A stretch of DNA of 64,000 nucleotides. Origin: Rhodophyticola sp. CCM32 (GTDB taxonomy: Bacteria; Pseudomonadota; Alphaproteobacteria; Rhodobacterales; Rhodobacteraceae). The DNA lies in NCBI RefSeq assembly GCF_004751985.1, contig NZ_CP038492.1, forward strand, positions 2,356,001-2,420,000. Reading direction: 5' to 3'. Shown piece after piece: positions 43,831 to 53,100 of this stretch. A program made the translations under genes and the position numbers. The notes below the pieces were generated by a model. The model saw only the letters and a program-made list of their open reading frames with translations. It was not told the DNA's origin and searched no databases. How positions within the stretch are numbered: position 1 is the first letter of the stretch; each line of letters starts with the position of its first letter.

Positions 43831-45093
43831 ATGAGTGGACTGATGACCGGAAAACAGCGCCCGATACAGACGCTTATGACCAAACGTGGTGCTCCGGTAT
43901 TGCTGTTGCAGTGGTTGCTGATGCCGCTGCTTGGCAAGTTTACGACACTGGCGTTTCTTGTGCTTGTACCGCTGCTGCGTATGCAGCAGGGGCCTTATCT
44001 CCGCGAGCTGCGCCACTTTCTTTTCATCTCTCTGGCATACGTGATTTATATCACGGCACGATCACTGATTGCCGGCGCTGATGCAGCATCGCCAATAGGC
44101 GATACGCTTCCTCTGATCATTGTGGCTGGTCTTGCGTTCTGGGCGGTGCGTGAACCCGTGCGTCTGGACATGGGCTGGCTGTTTCGCGGTACAGTGCTGA
44201 TGTTGATGCTGGTTTTTGGTCTCGCGCTTTTTGCACGTGTCTACATGGACGTCTGGCGGCCTGAACTTCTGTTGGGAAATCCGCTCAATCTGACACCTCT
44301 TCTCCTGGTTCCCTGCATGCTGGTGACGATGGCAAGATTTGCGCCCTCGCAGCTATGGGTCTGGCTGGGCCTCTTGAGTTTTGTACTTGGTGGCTATGTC
44401 ATTGGCGGCCTTTCGCAATCCCGCGGTCTGTTCCTGGGGCTCGGGGTTCTCGTATTGATACGGATAGGGTTCGATGCGACATCCCCCGCCAGTCTGCGGG
44501 ATAAAATCTGGACCTGCGGGGCGATCTTTGCCGCGATGGGGCTGGTCATTTTGTTTGTTTCAGCCAACGCGACATCGTCTGGCCGATATGCGGCAGCTGC
44601 GCAAATGCTCACAAGTTCAAGTCCAAGTTCAAGTTCACTTGCAAGTGAACTTGTAGGTGGAGATGGAGATTGGTCCACGGGTTTGCGTATGATCATGTTG
44701 CACGAAGGTTGGGCGACGTTTCTGGAACAACCCCTTTTCGGGTTTGGCCCTCAAAACCGCTTTGATGCAGTTTTTCCCGATACATCCTCATTTCCGATCC
44801 GTCTGTCGCATCTGCACAATGATTTTCTGACCCATGGTGTCGGGGGCGGCATTGTGGCTGTCCTGCTGCTGGTCCTGCTGCTGGTCGCGCCTGCATGGGC
44901 AGGGTTCAGGGGGAATGCAGGGCTGGGTGCGGGGCTTGCACATGCCCGCCGGGAGATCGGTGTTCTGACGAGTGCTGCCTTTCTGGGCGTGGCGATGGTC
45001 AACAATGTATTTTTTGTGGCTATTTCGGCATTTACGACGAGTCTGTCCTTGGTCTCAATCCTGGTTGTGCTGGCCGCGCTCCGTATATCCTAG
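43831..45093 (+). CDS. Wzy/WaaL-type O-antigen polymerase or ligase
   Basis: A 420-residue multi-helix membrane protein. The C-terminal periplasmic loop and following text are diagnostic of the Wzy_C domain: a Ser-rich LTSSSPSSSS segment, WSTGLRMIMLHEGWATFLEQ, PLFGFGPQNRF, then SHLHNDFLTHGVGGGIVAV with the conserved H-N-D. It polymerises repeat units or joins polysaccharide to lipid A or protein at the periplasmic face. The start is uncertain: ATG 43831 has AGGG upstream, and a frame extends to 43807. The Ser-rich stretch is encoded by a hexamer repeat and palindrome (see separate entry). Confidence 0.78.
   Translation: MSGLMTGKQRPIQTLMTKRGAPVLLLQWLLMPLLGKFTTLAFLVLVPLLRMQQGPYLRELRHFLFISLAYVIYITARSLIAGADAASPIGDTLPLIIVAGLAFWAVREPVRLDMGWLFRGTVLMLMLVFGLALFARVYMDVWRPELLLGNPLNLTPLLLVPCMLVTMARFAPSQLWVWLGLLSFVLGGYVIGGLSQSRGLFLGLGVLVLIRIGFDATSPASLRDKIWTCGAIFAAMGLVILFVSANATSSGRYAAAAQMLTSSSPSSSSLASELVGGDGDWSTGLRMIMLHEGWATFLEQPLFGFGPQNRFDAVFPDTSSFPIRLSHLHNDFLTHGVGGGIVAVLLLVLLLVAPAWAGFRGNAGLGAGLAHARREIGVLTSAAFLGVAMVNNVFFVAISAFTTSLSLVSILVVLAALRIS
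44609..44653. repeat. Hexamer repeat and 24-bp perfect palindrome inside the Wzy-type gene
   Basis: Four AAGTTC-like hexamers occur in tandem (44612-44636), encoding a Ser-rich stretch. They run into a perfect 24-bp palindrome at 44630-44653 whose half is CAAGTTCACTTG. The frame stays open through it. Repeats of this kind can slip, adding or removing two residues per unit, and the palindrome can extrude a hairpin. Confidence 0.7.
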
Positions 45094-45289
45094 GGTTTCA
45101 GCGGGGCGGGCTGCAAAGTGTAAATGACCGAAAAACGCCGCGCGTTGAAAGCATCTCTCCGTGCGAAGGAAATCCGGCGCAATTGTGCAACTGGCGACGA
45201 ACAGAGCGCCGGGCAGGCCCGCCTCGGCTTGATTGCACTTCGACACTGCAAAGGTTACCTCATTAGGTGATCACAACTGCGAGCCATAC

Positions 45290-46777
45290 GTGACCCAGAT
45301 CGACCAACACATATTGTCAGCAACTTCGGATCTGCGTCAGGTGCTTGCGGCGCTTGAACATGTCAGCACCAAGATTTGCCTGGTTGTAGACGCCGATCAA
45401 CGTATCATGCGCACGGTTACGGATGGCGATGTCCGGCGGGCGCTTCTTGGAGGTCACGATCTTGATACGCCGGTATCGGCCCTTGGCGACAGGCAACCTG
45501 TTACAAGAGCGCAAGGCACGCGTAGAGCGGAACTGCTTTCTGCTCTTGATGAGCGGGCGATAGACGTAATTGTGTTGACCGATCCCGAAGGTCGGCCGGT
45601 TGGCTTGGCTGACCGGGCTGCGCTGACCAAGACCTTACTGTTGTCGCCACCGCATATGGGGGATGCTGAAGCCGGGTATGTTCAGCTTGCATTTGATGAG
45701 AACTGGATCGCACCGGCAGGGCCAAACCTGACCGCATTCGAAGATGCCATGTGCTATGTATCTGGAAGACATCACGCGGTTGCTTTGACTTCTGGAACAG
45801 CGGGGCTGCATCTTGCGCTGCGCGTGCTGGATATCGGAGTAAGCGACCGGGTCTATGTCTCGGATCTGACCTTTGCAGCTTCGGTGCAGCCGATTTTATA
45901 TGTTGGCGCCGAGCCGGTTTTGATCGATGCCGACCCTGAAAGTTGGAATATGTCGCCAGCGGCTTTAGCGCGCGCTTTGGCACGAGACAATGAAAGGGGT
46001 CTGTTGCCGAAGGCGGTGATCGTCGTGCATCTTTACGGACAGTCCGCAGATATGGATGCGCTGGTCAGGTTGACCGAGGCCTATGGTGTCCCGATTATCG
46101 AAGACGCGGCGGAAAGCCTGGGTGCGAGCTATGGCAATCGACCTTCAGGCGCGCATGGGCTGATGTCTGTCTACTCCTTTAACGGGAATAAGATTATCAC
46201 AACATCCGGTGGCGGGGCGCTTGTCTCTGATCAGCAGGATCTTGTGGACCGTGCTCGCAAGCTTGCGACGCAGGGACGCGATGATGCAGAGCACTATCAG
46301 CATTCTGATTTGTCATATAACTACCGGATGTCAAACGTGCTGGCCGGAATTGGTCGTGGCCAGCTTGAAGTTTTGAATGATCGGGTTGCAGCGCGTCGGG
46401 CTATTTTTCTAAGGTATCTGGACGCATTGTCTGAAGTCCCCGGCATATGCTTTCAGTCAGAGGTCGATGGGTCGATTGGAAACCGTTGGCTGACCGTGAT
46501 TTCGCTTGATCCCGATTTGATCTCACTACATTCATATCAGCTTATGCGTTCTCTTCAGGCAAGGGGAATTGAGACCCGGCCCGCATGGAAGCCGATGCAG
46601 ATGCAACCGCTGCTTGCAGGAGCCGCGTTCGAACCACACTCACCGGAAAGAGCCGTAAGTCCCGGCCTGTTTCTTACATCGCTTTGCCTTCCGTCTGGCA
46701 GCGCCATGAGCATTCGCGAACAACAGGGTGTAATCACGGCAATAAAGGAAATTCTGGTGTCTGAGGGACAGAGCTGA
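45290..46777 (+). CDS. CBS-pair domain fused to a LegC/DegT-type sugar aminotransferase
   Basis: A 495-residue fusion. Residues 1-115 form a CBS pair (IDQHILSATSDLRQVLAALE, LVVDADQRIMRTVTDGDVRRALL). From 128 on it is a DegT/DnrJ/EryC1 PLP aminotransferase with LTSGTAGLHLAL and DLTFAASVQPI blocks, Asp in IIEDAAESLGA and the Schiff-base Lys 301 in YSFNGNKIITTSGGGA. In legionaminic-acid clusters the CBS pair normally sits on the nucleotidyltransferase PtmE; here it is on the aminotransferase. GTG 45290 is chosen as it begins the CBS domain. It is coupled to the asparagine-synthase gene by a TGATG overlap. Confidence 0.85.
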   Translation: MTQIDQHILSATSDLRQVLAALEHVSTKICLVVDADQRIMRTVTDGDVRRALLGGHDLDTPVSALGDRQPVTRAQGTRRAELLSALDERAIDVIVLTDPEGRPVGLADRAALTKTLLLSPPHMGDAEAGYVQLAFDENWIAPAGPNLTAFEDAMCYVSGRHHAVALTSGTAGLHLALRVLDIGVSDRVYVSDLTFAASVQPILYVGAEPVLIDADPESWNMSPAALARALARDNERGLLPKAVIVVHLYGQSADMDALVRLTEAYGVPIIEDAAESLGASYGNRPSGAHGLMSVYSFNGNKIITTSGGGALVSDQQDLVDRARKLATQGRDDAEHYQHSDLSYNYRMSNVLAGIGRGQLEVLNDRVAARRAIFLRYLDALSEVPGICFQSEVDGSIGNRWLTVISLDPDLISLHSYQLMRSLQARGIETRPAWKPMQMQPLLAGAAFEPHSPERAVSPGLFLTSLCLPSGSAMSIREQQGVITAIKEILVSEGQS

Positions 46778-48591
46778 TGTGCGGAATTTTTGGGGCCTTC
46801 CGATGGGATGACCATCAGGTGACCTGCGGTCCGAGCATGGCGAACGCACTTCGACACAGGGGCCCGGACGCGGATGGTATGCATGCGGGGCCGGGCATTC
46901 TGTTGGGGAATACGCGGCTTTCGATCCTTGATCTGACCGAGGCGTCCAACCAGCCTATCTATTCAGATGATGGCGATCTGGTCGTCGTGCAGAATGGTGA
47001 GATTTACAACTATCTGGAACTGCGTGAGGTTCTCAGGCGTGCCGGCTATAGCTTCCGAAGCAATGGCGATACAGAGGTTCTGTTGCACGGTTTCGACTAT
47101 TGGGGTCCTGACGTTGTCCATCATTTAAACGGTATGTTTGCATTTGCTGTCTACCGGATCAGCACTCAGACGCTATGGCTGTTTCGGGATAGGCTTGGGG
47201 TCAAACCTCTTTACCTTGCTGGCGACGAACAAAGCGGGGTGCTCTGGTTCGGCTCTGAGATCAAGGCCATACTAACAAACGGGCAGCGCTATTCGCCGAA
47301 CCTGTCATCTCTCGCACAGTTCTTTGCGCTCAACTACATTCCTGCGCCTGATACGATTTTTCAGGGCATACATCATTTAATGCCGGGTTGTCGCGCCAAG
47401 ATTGATCGCATTGGCGGTGTGAAGATTGAACGGTACTGGGATCTCAACGCGGTTTCGCCGGAAAAAGATATATCACCGGCTGATGTGCACGCAGGGCTGG
47501 TTCGTTTGCTGGATGATGCAACGCGTATAAGGATGAGGTCGGATGCCGCATTCGGTGCGTTTTTGTCTGGCGGTCTCGACAGTGCGTCGGTCGTTGGAAT
47601 GATGAGTCTTTACCAGAAGGCACCGATCCGCACCTATTCGATCGGTTTTTCCGACCCGCGTTTCGATGAGACCTACTGGGCTCGGAGGGTTGCCGCCCGG
47701 TTCGGCAGCTACCATCAGGTCCATATGATGAAACCGGACCTTGAGGTGCTTTGGCCGCAAATGATCTGGAATTGCGATCAGCCGCATGGCGATATCTCTT
47801 TTATCCCGACGGGCCAGGTTTCGGCGCTGGCCGCACGAGAGGTAAGGATGGTGTTGACCGGCGATGGTGGTGACGAACTGTTTGGAGGATATGAAAAGTA
47901 TCTGCAGGTTTTCCCTCAAGGCAAGGCCGATCAGTTGGAGCCGGATTGGGAAAACGCATTCGCGCGCGGGTCGGGTTTGCTCACAGGCAGTCAGGCTGAC
48001 TGGCTGCTTACAGGAGACCTCGCGGCGGCCTTTTCGGAGAAAGACCCGTTTTCTGCTCTTTCAGATCCCATAAAGGACGCAAGTCACCAAGACCCGATAA
48101 ATCGCGTCCTGCTCGCTGAAACACTTACGCTTTTACCTGGTAACAATCTGGTCAAGCCAGACAGGATGGCAATGGCGCACGGTCTTGAGGTTCGCTCGCC
48201 CTTTCTAGACTATCGAATGGCGGAGTTCGCATTCCAAATACCTGGGGCGCTTAAGCTGAGTGGGGGCCGAACAAAGGCGGTCTACAAAGATGCCATGATA
48301 CCCTTGCTTGGGCGGGAAATAGTCGAACGCAAAAAACAGATGTTCACTGTGCCGGTTGGCGAATGGTTTCGGGATGCGCTCGCTTCATATTGCCGGTCCT
48401 GTCTGCTTGACGGTCGGCTTGAGGCCCGCAATCTCTTTTCTGGAGAAGGTCTTCGGCGCATCGTGGACGAACATCTAGGAGGACACGCAAACCACACCCG
48501 TCAACTCAGAGCCCTGATCGCAACGGAGCTCTGGTTTCGCCGGTTTGAAGATCTGGAAAACACACCAGCCAATCTTGGTAAGACCGGCTGA
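46777..48591 (+). CDS. asnB: Asparagine-synthase-like glutamine amidotransferase in the glycan cluster
   Basis: A 604-residue AsnB-type enzyme. The N-terminal Ntn glutaminase has catalytic Cys2 (MCGIFGAF) and RHRGPDADG. The synthase domain has the PP-loop FLSGGLDSASVVG (about residue 265) and LTGDGGDELFGGYEKY. In glycan clusters such proteins often amidate a sugar acid or a modified amino group rather than make asparagine. The start overlaps the preceding aminotransferase stop and its own stop overlaps the next gene by TGATG, so it is part of a three-gene module. Sugar amidation is inferred from context. Confidence 0.9.
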   Translation: MCGIFGAFRWDDHQVTCGPSMANALRHRGPDADGMHAGPGILLGNTRLSILDLTEASNQPIYSDDGDLVVVQNGEIYNYLELREVLRRAGYSFRSNGDTEVLLHGFDYWGPDVVHHLNGMFAFAVYRISTQTLWLFRDRLGVKPLYLAGDEQSGVLWFGSEIKAILTNGQRYSPNLSSLAQFFALNYIPAPDTIFQGIHHLMPGCRAKIDRIGGVKIERYWDLNAVSPEKDISPADVHAGLVRLLDDATRIRMRSDAAFGAFLSGGLDSASVVGMMSLYQKAPIRTYSIGFSDPRFDETYWARRVAARFGSYHQVHMMKPDLEVLWPQMIWNCDQPHGDISFIPTGQVSALAAREVRMVLTGDGGDELFGGYEKYLQVFPQGKADQLEPDWENAFARGSGLLTGSQADWLLTGDLAAAFSEKDPFSALSDPIKDASHQDPINRVLLAETLTLLPGNNLVKPDRMAMAHGLEVRSPFLDYRMAEFAFQIPGALKLSGGRTKAVYKDAMIPLLGREIVERKKQMFTVPVGEWFRDALASYCRSCLLDGRLEARNLFSGEGLRRIVDEHLGGHANHTRQLRALIATELWFRRFEDLENTPANLGKTG

Positions 48592-49436
48592 TGGCGATCA
48601 GAGAGAACAAACTGCGGCTCTTGATGATTGTCGACGACCCTGACATCGCGCTGTTTGCGTCCACCCACGGGGTAGACCGGATAATGGTTGATTTGGAGAC
48701 TCTCGGAAAACAGGAACGCCAAGGTCATCTTGATACCGTGCAGTCGGCCTTGCAGATCGAGGATGTCACCAGAATAAGGCAGGGCGCGCCGGATGCTCAT
48801 TTGCTGGTTCGGATTAACCCGTTGCACGAGGGGTCAAAAGATGAGGTGGACGCTGTTGTGGCACGCGGCGCCGATGCGGTTATGCTGCCAATGTTTCACA
48901 ATCGGGATACCTTGGCGCGGTTTTTTGACATCCTGGCTGATCGCGTCGAAGCGCTGCCACTCTTTGAAACGATCGGGGCGGTTGCGCAACTGCCTGAGAT
49001 GATTGGAGACCTGCCTTTGACCGGGCTGCACTTTGGCCTGAACGATCTGCACCTCGAACGGGGCGATGCGATGATGTTCGAACCTCTGGCGCAGAAGGTT
49101 CTCGACGGTCCTGCCAAAGCACTCAGGTCAGCCGATATCCCGTTTGGTATTGGTGGCATTGCGCGCAGTACAGAAGGCGTCATCCCACCGGAAATCCTTT
49201 TGGGTGAGCATGTCAGACTTGGTTCTTCGGGAGCGATTCTTTCGCGCAGCTTTCACCGCAGGGCGCGAAGCCTGGACGAATTGAAGGCAGGCATGGATTT
49301 CGTGGCAGAGATTGCGCGCCTGAGAAAAATCTACAACGGTTTTCTGGAGATGGATACAACTGCCATTGCCGAAAATACCAGCCGGTTCCGCAGAGCCGTC
49401 GAAAAAGTCAGCACGATACGGTCGGTGCCAACCTGA
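48591..49436 (+). CDS. HpcH/HpaI aldolase/citrate-lyase family protein
   Basis: A 281-residue TIM-barrel protein of the HpcH/HpaI group, which cleaves or forms C-C bonds using pyruvate-type enolates with a divalent metal. Family text is RIMVDLETLGKQ, LLVRINPLHEGSKDEVDAVVARGADAVMLPM, LFETIGAVAQLPEM (metal-ligand Glu) and LTGLHFGLNDL with the metal Asp. It is unusual in a surface-polysaccharide locus and is coupled to the asnB-like gene, so it may build or trim a carbon side chain of the sugar. The reaction is not known. Confidence 0.8.
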   Translation: MAIRENKLRLLMIVDDPDIALFASTHGVDRIMVDLETLGKQERQGHLDTVQSALQIEDVTRIRQGAPDAHLLVRINPLHEGSKDEVDAVVARGADAVMLPMFHNRDTLARFFDILADRVEALPLFETIGAVAQLPEMIGDLPLTGLHFGLNDLHLERGDAMMFEPLAQKVLDGPAKALRSADIPFGIGGIARSTEGVIPPEILLGEHVRLGSSGAILSRSFHRRARSLDELKAGMDFVAEIARLRKIYNGFLEMDTTAIAENTSRFRRAVEKVSTIRSVPT

Positions 49437-49475
49437 GGCTCTTGTTGGGTGCGCCGAACAAAATGGGTGACCAGC

Positions 49476-50192
49476 TCAACCAACAGGTGGATTTTCCATA
49501 CGGCTCGGCTCCTGCCGATCTTTCAGAATTAACTCCACGATACGAAAATCCAGGGGCGCATCGATGTCTATCGAGCGTTCCCGAGGCATCACGTGCATCT
49601 TAACGCGTCCCGACCATAGGTTCTTGTTGAGGCTTTGGCGATGCCAGACATAGATAGACGCATTCATCGAGTAGACATGTGGGGCAGACTGCCTTGACAA
49701 GACGGGGCCACCAAGCCGCTTGCATAGATGCACATCGCCGTCCTGACCCATCTCTACCATATTGAAATACGGGTTTTTTTCGGCTTCGAATGCGGTGATC
49801 ACCGTGTCACAGGAATCGTCAAGGAGACGAAGACAGTCGTCTATGTCTGACAAGGCGCGCAACGGTGATGTTGGGTCCAAATCGACAATTCGGGATATGT
49901 TTGCACCAGTGGCTTCCAGATGTTCCACCAAGTGGATGATCGCATCAAGTTTTCCGGCCGTATCTGTTGCAAGTTCGGCTGGGCGCAGGAAGGGTATTTC
50001 AGCACCCGCCAAGCGCGCGATATCAGCTATTTCCTGACTGTCTGTCGATACACATACTCGGTCAATCTGTCCGCAGGACAGCGCCTGCTCAATCGTGTGT
50101 GTGATCAATGGCTTACCCAGTAGCAGACGGGTGTTTTTTCCCGGAACTCCCTTGCTGCCACCGCGTGCGCAAATTGTGGCGACTGTACTCAT
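49476..50192 (-). CDS. CMP-nonulosonate cytidylyltransferase (NeuA/LegF type)
   Basis: A 238-residue enzyme that activates a nonulosonic acid with CTP. The nucleotide-binding motif is ICARGGSKGVPGKN at residues 7-20, followed by LLGKPLITHTIEQAL, VCVSTDSQEIADIA and LDPTSPLRALSDIDDCL. The metal-binding Asp region is SIDIDAPLDFRIVE. The short C-terminus is the LegF/PtmB pattern rather than the longer bifunctional NeuA. It is the last gene of a run of minus-strand genes that overlap by four bases each. Confidence 0.9.
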   Translation of the reverse strand: MSTVATICARGGSKGVPGKNTRLLLGKPLITHTIEQALSCGQIDRVCVSTDSQEIADIARLAGAEIPFLRPAELATDTAGKLDAIIHLVEHLEATGANISRIVDLDPTSPLRALSDIDDCLRLLDDSCDTVITAFEAEKNPYFNMVEMGQDGDVHLCKRLGGPVLSRQSAPHVYSMNASIYVWHRQSLNKNLWSGRVKMHVMPRERSIDIDAPLDFRIVELILKDRQEPSRMENPPVG

Positions 50193-51160
50193 AAGGCGGC
50201 CTTTGCTTTGATCGCCAGAGCGGCGGTTTCAAGTCCAACGGAAATATCCTGGCTCGTCGATTGTCGAGTTGAGATGGCATTGAGAAATTCCGACATCGCA
50301 GTAACGTAGGTTTGAGCGACATCGAAGTCGGCTGGATCCTGCGATAGGATTTCGCGCCCCTTGGCTGTATCGAGGATCATTCGCTTTTTCACCAGGTCCA
50401 GTTGAAGTGTTCCGGCGGTGCCGACGATATCATATTTGCGCAATGGTTGCCGGCTGACATAATCGAGACCGATGGTCACCAGCGGCTTGCCGGTTTCGCC
50501 ACGTAAGATGAGTGTTGCCACCGCCTCGGAGCGAATGCCCAACGGCTCCATCCTCGCCGAAAAGGCGTGTAAGTCGGTGAAAGCCCCCAAGAGAAAACAC
50601 GCGGCGTCTATCTCGTGGATGAGATCAAAGATGACACCGCCGCCACGCTTTGGATCGGCGCTGTAGGAAAGGCGACAATCCGTGCCTGGACGCCAGTCGG
50701 GCAGATACTGCCCCGCCTGAAAGCTCGCCCGCGCAATCAGCCCAAGCTCACCGGATCGGGCAAGGTCGTAAGTTTTCTGCATTGCTGGAAGATAGCGCAG
50801 GTTGCAGCCCATCTGACTTGGCGCATCGTAGCCTCGGTTCGCTATCAGTTGAGAGATAGAGGAAATGTCACTGTTTGTGGTGACTGCGGGCTTTTCAAGA
50901 TAAATTGGAAGGTTGGTCATCATGCATGGGGCCAGCGCGTCAATGTGCAGTGCTGACGGCGTGGCAATCACGGCAAGATCAGGTCGTAAATCCAGCGCGG
51001 CTTTAGGTGAGCCGATCACTATGGCCCCAATTTGTTTCGAATAGTCATCCTCATGCGCCCCATTGCGTACGATAATGATCTCACAGTCCGGTACGATTTG
51101 TCTGAGTGAACCAATATGACGCCGACCGATCGACCCGGTTCCGAATACGATTGCCTTCAT
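50189..51160 (-). CDS. Gfo/Idh/MocA-type sugar oxidoreductase (PtmF-like)
   Basis: A 323-residue NAD(P)-dependent sugar dehydrogenase/isomerase. The Rossmann fingerprint is FGTGSIGRRHIGSL (residues 5-18), followed by VIATPSALHIDALAPCM and the YLEKP catalytic-lysine motif (about residue 97). The C-terminal domain has DPKRGGGVIFDLIHEIDAACFLLG with the conserved DLIHE. PtmF in legionaminic-type clusters is of this family, and the neighbouring LegF and SDR support that role. It is four-base coupled on both sides. Confidence 0.88.
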   Translation of the reverse strand: MKAIVFGTGSIGRRHIGSLRQIVPDCEIIIVRNGAHEDDYSKQIGAIVIGSPKAALDLRPDLAVIATPSALHIDALAPCMMTNLPIYLEKPAVTTNSDISSISQLIANRGYDAPSQMGCNLRYLPAMQKTYDLARSGELGLIARASFQAGQYLPDWRPGTDCRLSYSADPKRGGGVIFDLIHEIDAACFLLGAFTDLHAFSARMEPLGIRSEAVATLILRGETGKPLVTIGLDYVSRQPLRKYDIVGTAGTLQLDLVKKRMILDTAKGREILSQDPADFDVAQTYVTAMSEFLNAISTRQSTSQDISVGLETAALAIKAKAAL

Positions 51161-52296
51161 GAGCCTTGCCTGTCGGGACGTCCAGAAACCCAGTATCTCA
51201 GGCGCCGATGATGTCGCTCGAACAGGGCCCAGAGAAGAACTGCGGCCACATTGCAGAGCAGGTAGAGGAAGAGGAGCCGCGTTGCTTTTCCCTTCGGTCC
51301 CAACTCAAGCGCATCGCAGAAATAGATAATGGAATAGTGGATCAGATAAAGCGAGTAGGAGTAGCCCGCTAAGAACCGGATAGACTTGTGGCCTAAAGGG
51401 TTTTCGATCTGCCGCACAAGAAAGAACATCAGGGACATTGCGAATGCAATCAGAACATAGAGGTTGAAGTCGTAGACCACCGGTGTTCCGGGCGCCAAGG
51501 ATGGATGCAGGTATGAGATCCATAAGAAGCGTACAACGGCTAGCAGCAGAGTACAGATGAGCGCCATCGTTAGGATAATGTTCAGCTTGGAGTCCGGCAC
51601 TTTGATATCTGGCATATTTGCCCCGGTTTTGCCGGGCCTGCGGGCATAGAATACACCCATCAATGCCATGACAACCCAAAGCAGACTCAGCCCGTCACCT
51701 GTACCTGCGACGAAGTTGAATACCGGGACGATCGCGGCTGCCAGAAGAAAAACAAAGCCGGTTTTGCGATGTTTTGAAACTATACTGAAGAATATCATGC
51801 CAAAGCAGACATAGAGCCACCACTCGTTGGCAACAGTCCAGAACGGTCTGGCGCTGCCGAAAGTCGAGAGTTTTGCGGCATTAAGTCCGAACCACTCGTC
51901 GAGGATGATGCCAGGTGGAAACTGTTGCAACATCAGCAGGCTCGCCGTGAAATCTTTAAGTGTGAAATACTCAGCATAGGTTTGCACCGTCGAAAACCGA
52001 AGGGTCAATCCATCAAGAATGAACACGGCTATCAATGCGGGAAGGTAAGGTGCGAAAATCCTGAAAGCACGGTCAAGCAGGTAATCCTGAAACAGATATC
52101 GACTACGATCCGCCTTCGCAGTGCTGGTGGATGCGATCAGAAAACCAGATAGAACAAAAAAGATGACGACGCCCAGGTCCCCCAAGCCGGTGCGTAGCTC
52201 CGGGAAGATCGAAAGCGAAAGGATATGTCCGAGCAGAACGCAATGTGCGGCAAATGCCCTCAAAGCATCCAGCAGAGTTGATTGACCAGGCGACAT
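51157..52296 (-). CDS. Acyltransferase family 3 membrane protein
   Basis: A 379-residue polytopic inner-membrane acyltransferase (OafA/NodX-like) with about ten helices. The N-terminal catalytic region DALRAFAAHCVLLGHILSL contains the conserved His, and later text is FFVLSGFLIASTSTAKADRSRYLFQDYLLDRAFRIFAPYL. It transfers acetyl or another acyl group to a glycan hydroxyl. Its stop overlaps the next gene by four bases and its start codon abuts the upstream SDR stop. Confidence 0.88.
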   Translation of the reverse strand: MSPGQSTLLDALRAFAAHCVLLGHILSLSIFPELRTGLGDLGVVIFFVLSGFLIASTSTAKADRSRYLFQDYLLDRAFRIFAPYLPALIAVFILDGLTLRFSTVQTYAEYFTLKDFTASLLMLQQFPPGIILDEWFGLNAAKLSTFGSARPFWTVANEWWLYVCFGMIFFSIVSKHRKTGFVFLLAAAIVPVFNFVAGTGDGLSLLWVVMALMGVFYARRPGKTGANMPDIKVPDSKLNIILTMALICTLLLAVVRFLWISYLHPSLAPGTPVVYDFNLYVLIAFAMSLMFFLVRQIENPLGHKSIRFLAGYSYSLYLIHYSIIYFCDALELGPKGKATRLLFLYLLCNVAAVLLWALFERHHRRLRYWVSGRPDRQGS

Positions 52297-53100
52297 CTAC
52301 CACGCGCTCCAGCCGCCGTCGACCATGAGGTTCTGGCCCGTTACATATGTTGAAAGATCGCTTGCGAGAAACGCAATTGCTCCTTTCAAGTCCTCTTCTT
52401 TTCCCATGCGCCTCAGTGGTGTTCGTGCGACATAACGGTCGCGAAAAACCTCGGGCTGGCCCCGGAAAATACCACCGGGACTAATTGCGTTGACCCTGAC
52501 ATCAGGCGCAAGGACGGTTGAAAGCCAGCGCGTCAATTGAAGAAGCCCCCCTTTGCTTGCCGCGTAAGCTGCGGGGTTTCCCATGGATGTATCGTCATAG
52601 AGCGACAGATCCGGTCCCAAGACACCGTAAAGCGATCCGATATTGACCACGCTTCCGTGTCCTCCCTCGCGTAAAGGCTGTACGAGTGCCTGAATGAGTG
52701 CAAACGCAGCGGTTAGGTTCACCTGCATGGCCTGGTTCCACGTATCGACGCTTTGATCTTCGAAACGGGTTACCCACCCCTCAAGGTCAGAAGTGCCAAC
52801 AAAAGCGGCATTGTTGATCAGTATATCAAGGGATCCACTGGTTTTCTGAAGCTCGCGTGCAATTTCTGCTGGCAACTCTGGATCTTTCAAATCGCCTGTC
52901 AGAACAGTGATCCGGTCCCCGTGGTGGTCGCGCAAAGTTGCTGCGCATTTCTCAAGCGGTGAAGTGGGTAAGTCGAGAAGTACAACTTCGGCGCCAAGTT
53001 CAAGCAGCGCCTCAGCCGCTGCAATACCAATATGACCTGCGCCTCCGGTGACAAGGGCTTTCCGGCCGGACAGATTTGCAAGATCCTGTAGTGATTTCAT
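52297..53100 (-). CDS. Short-chain dehydrogenase/reductase (PtmA-like)
   Basis: A 267-residue classical SDR. The NAD(P)-binding motif is TGGAGHIGIAAAEAL (about 18-32), then NNAA in LDILINNAAFVG, catalytic Ser in VNIGSLYGVL and Tyr-x3-Lys in NPAAYAASKGGLLQL, closing with FRGQPEVFRDRYVARTPLRRMG and the C-terminal VDGGWSAW. The PtmA proteins of flagellin legionaminic-acid clusters have this type of sequence. Its partners in the run support a step in sugar modification. It overlaps the next gene by four bases. Confidence 0.88.
   Translation of the reverse strand: MKSLQDLANLSGRKALVTGGAGHIGIAAAEALLELGAEVVLLDLPTSPLEKCAATLRDHHGDRITVLTGDLKDPELPAEIARELQKTSGSLDILINNAAFVGTSDLEGWVTRFEDQSVDTWNQAMQVNLTAAFALIQALVQPLREGGHGSVVNIGSLYGVLGPDLSLYDDTSMGNPAAYAASKGGLLQLTRWLSTVLAPDVRVNAISPGGIFRGQPEVFRDRYVARTPLRRMGKEEDLKGAIAFLASDLSTYVTGQNLMVDGGWSAW

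Noticed and set aside
44609..44653. Considered as a CRISPR array or direct-repeat array
   Set aside because: Units are six bases, lack spacers and stay in frame within a coding gene.
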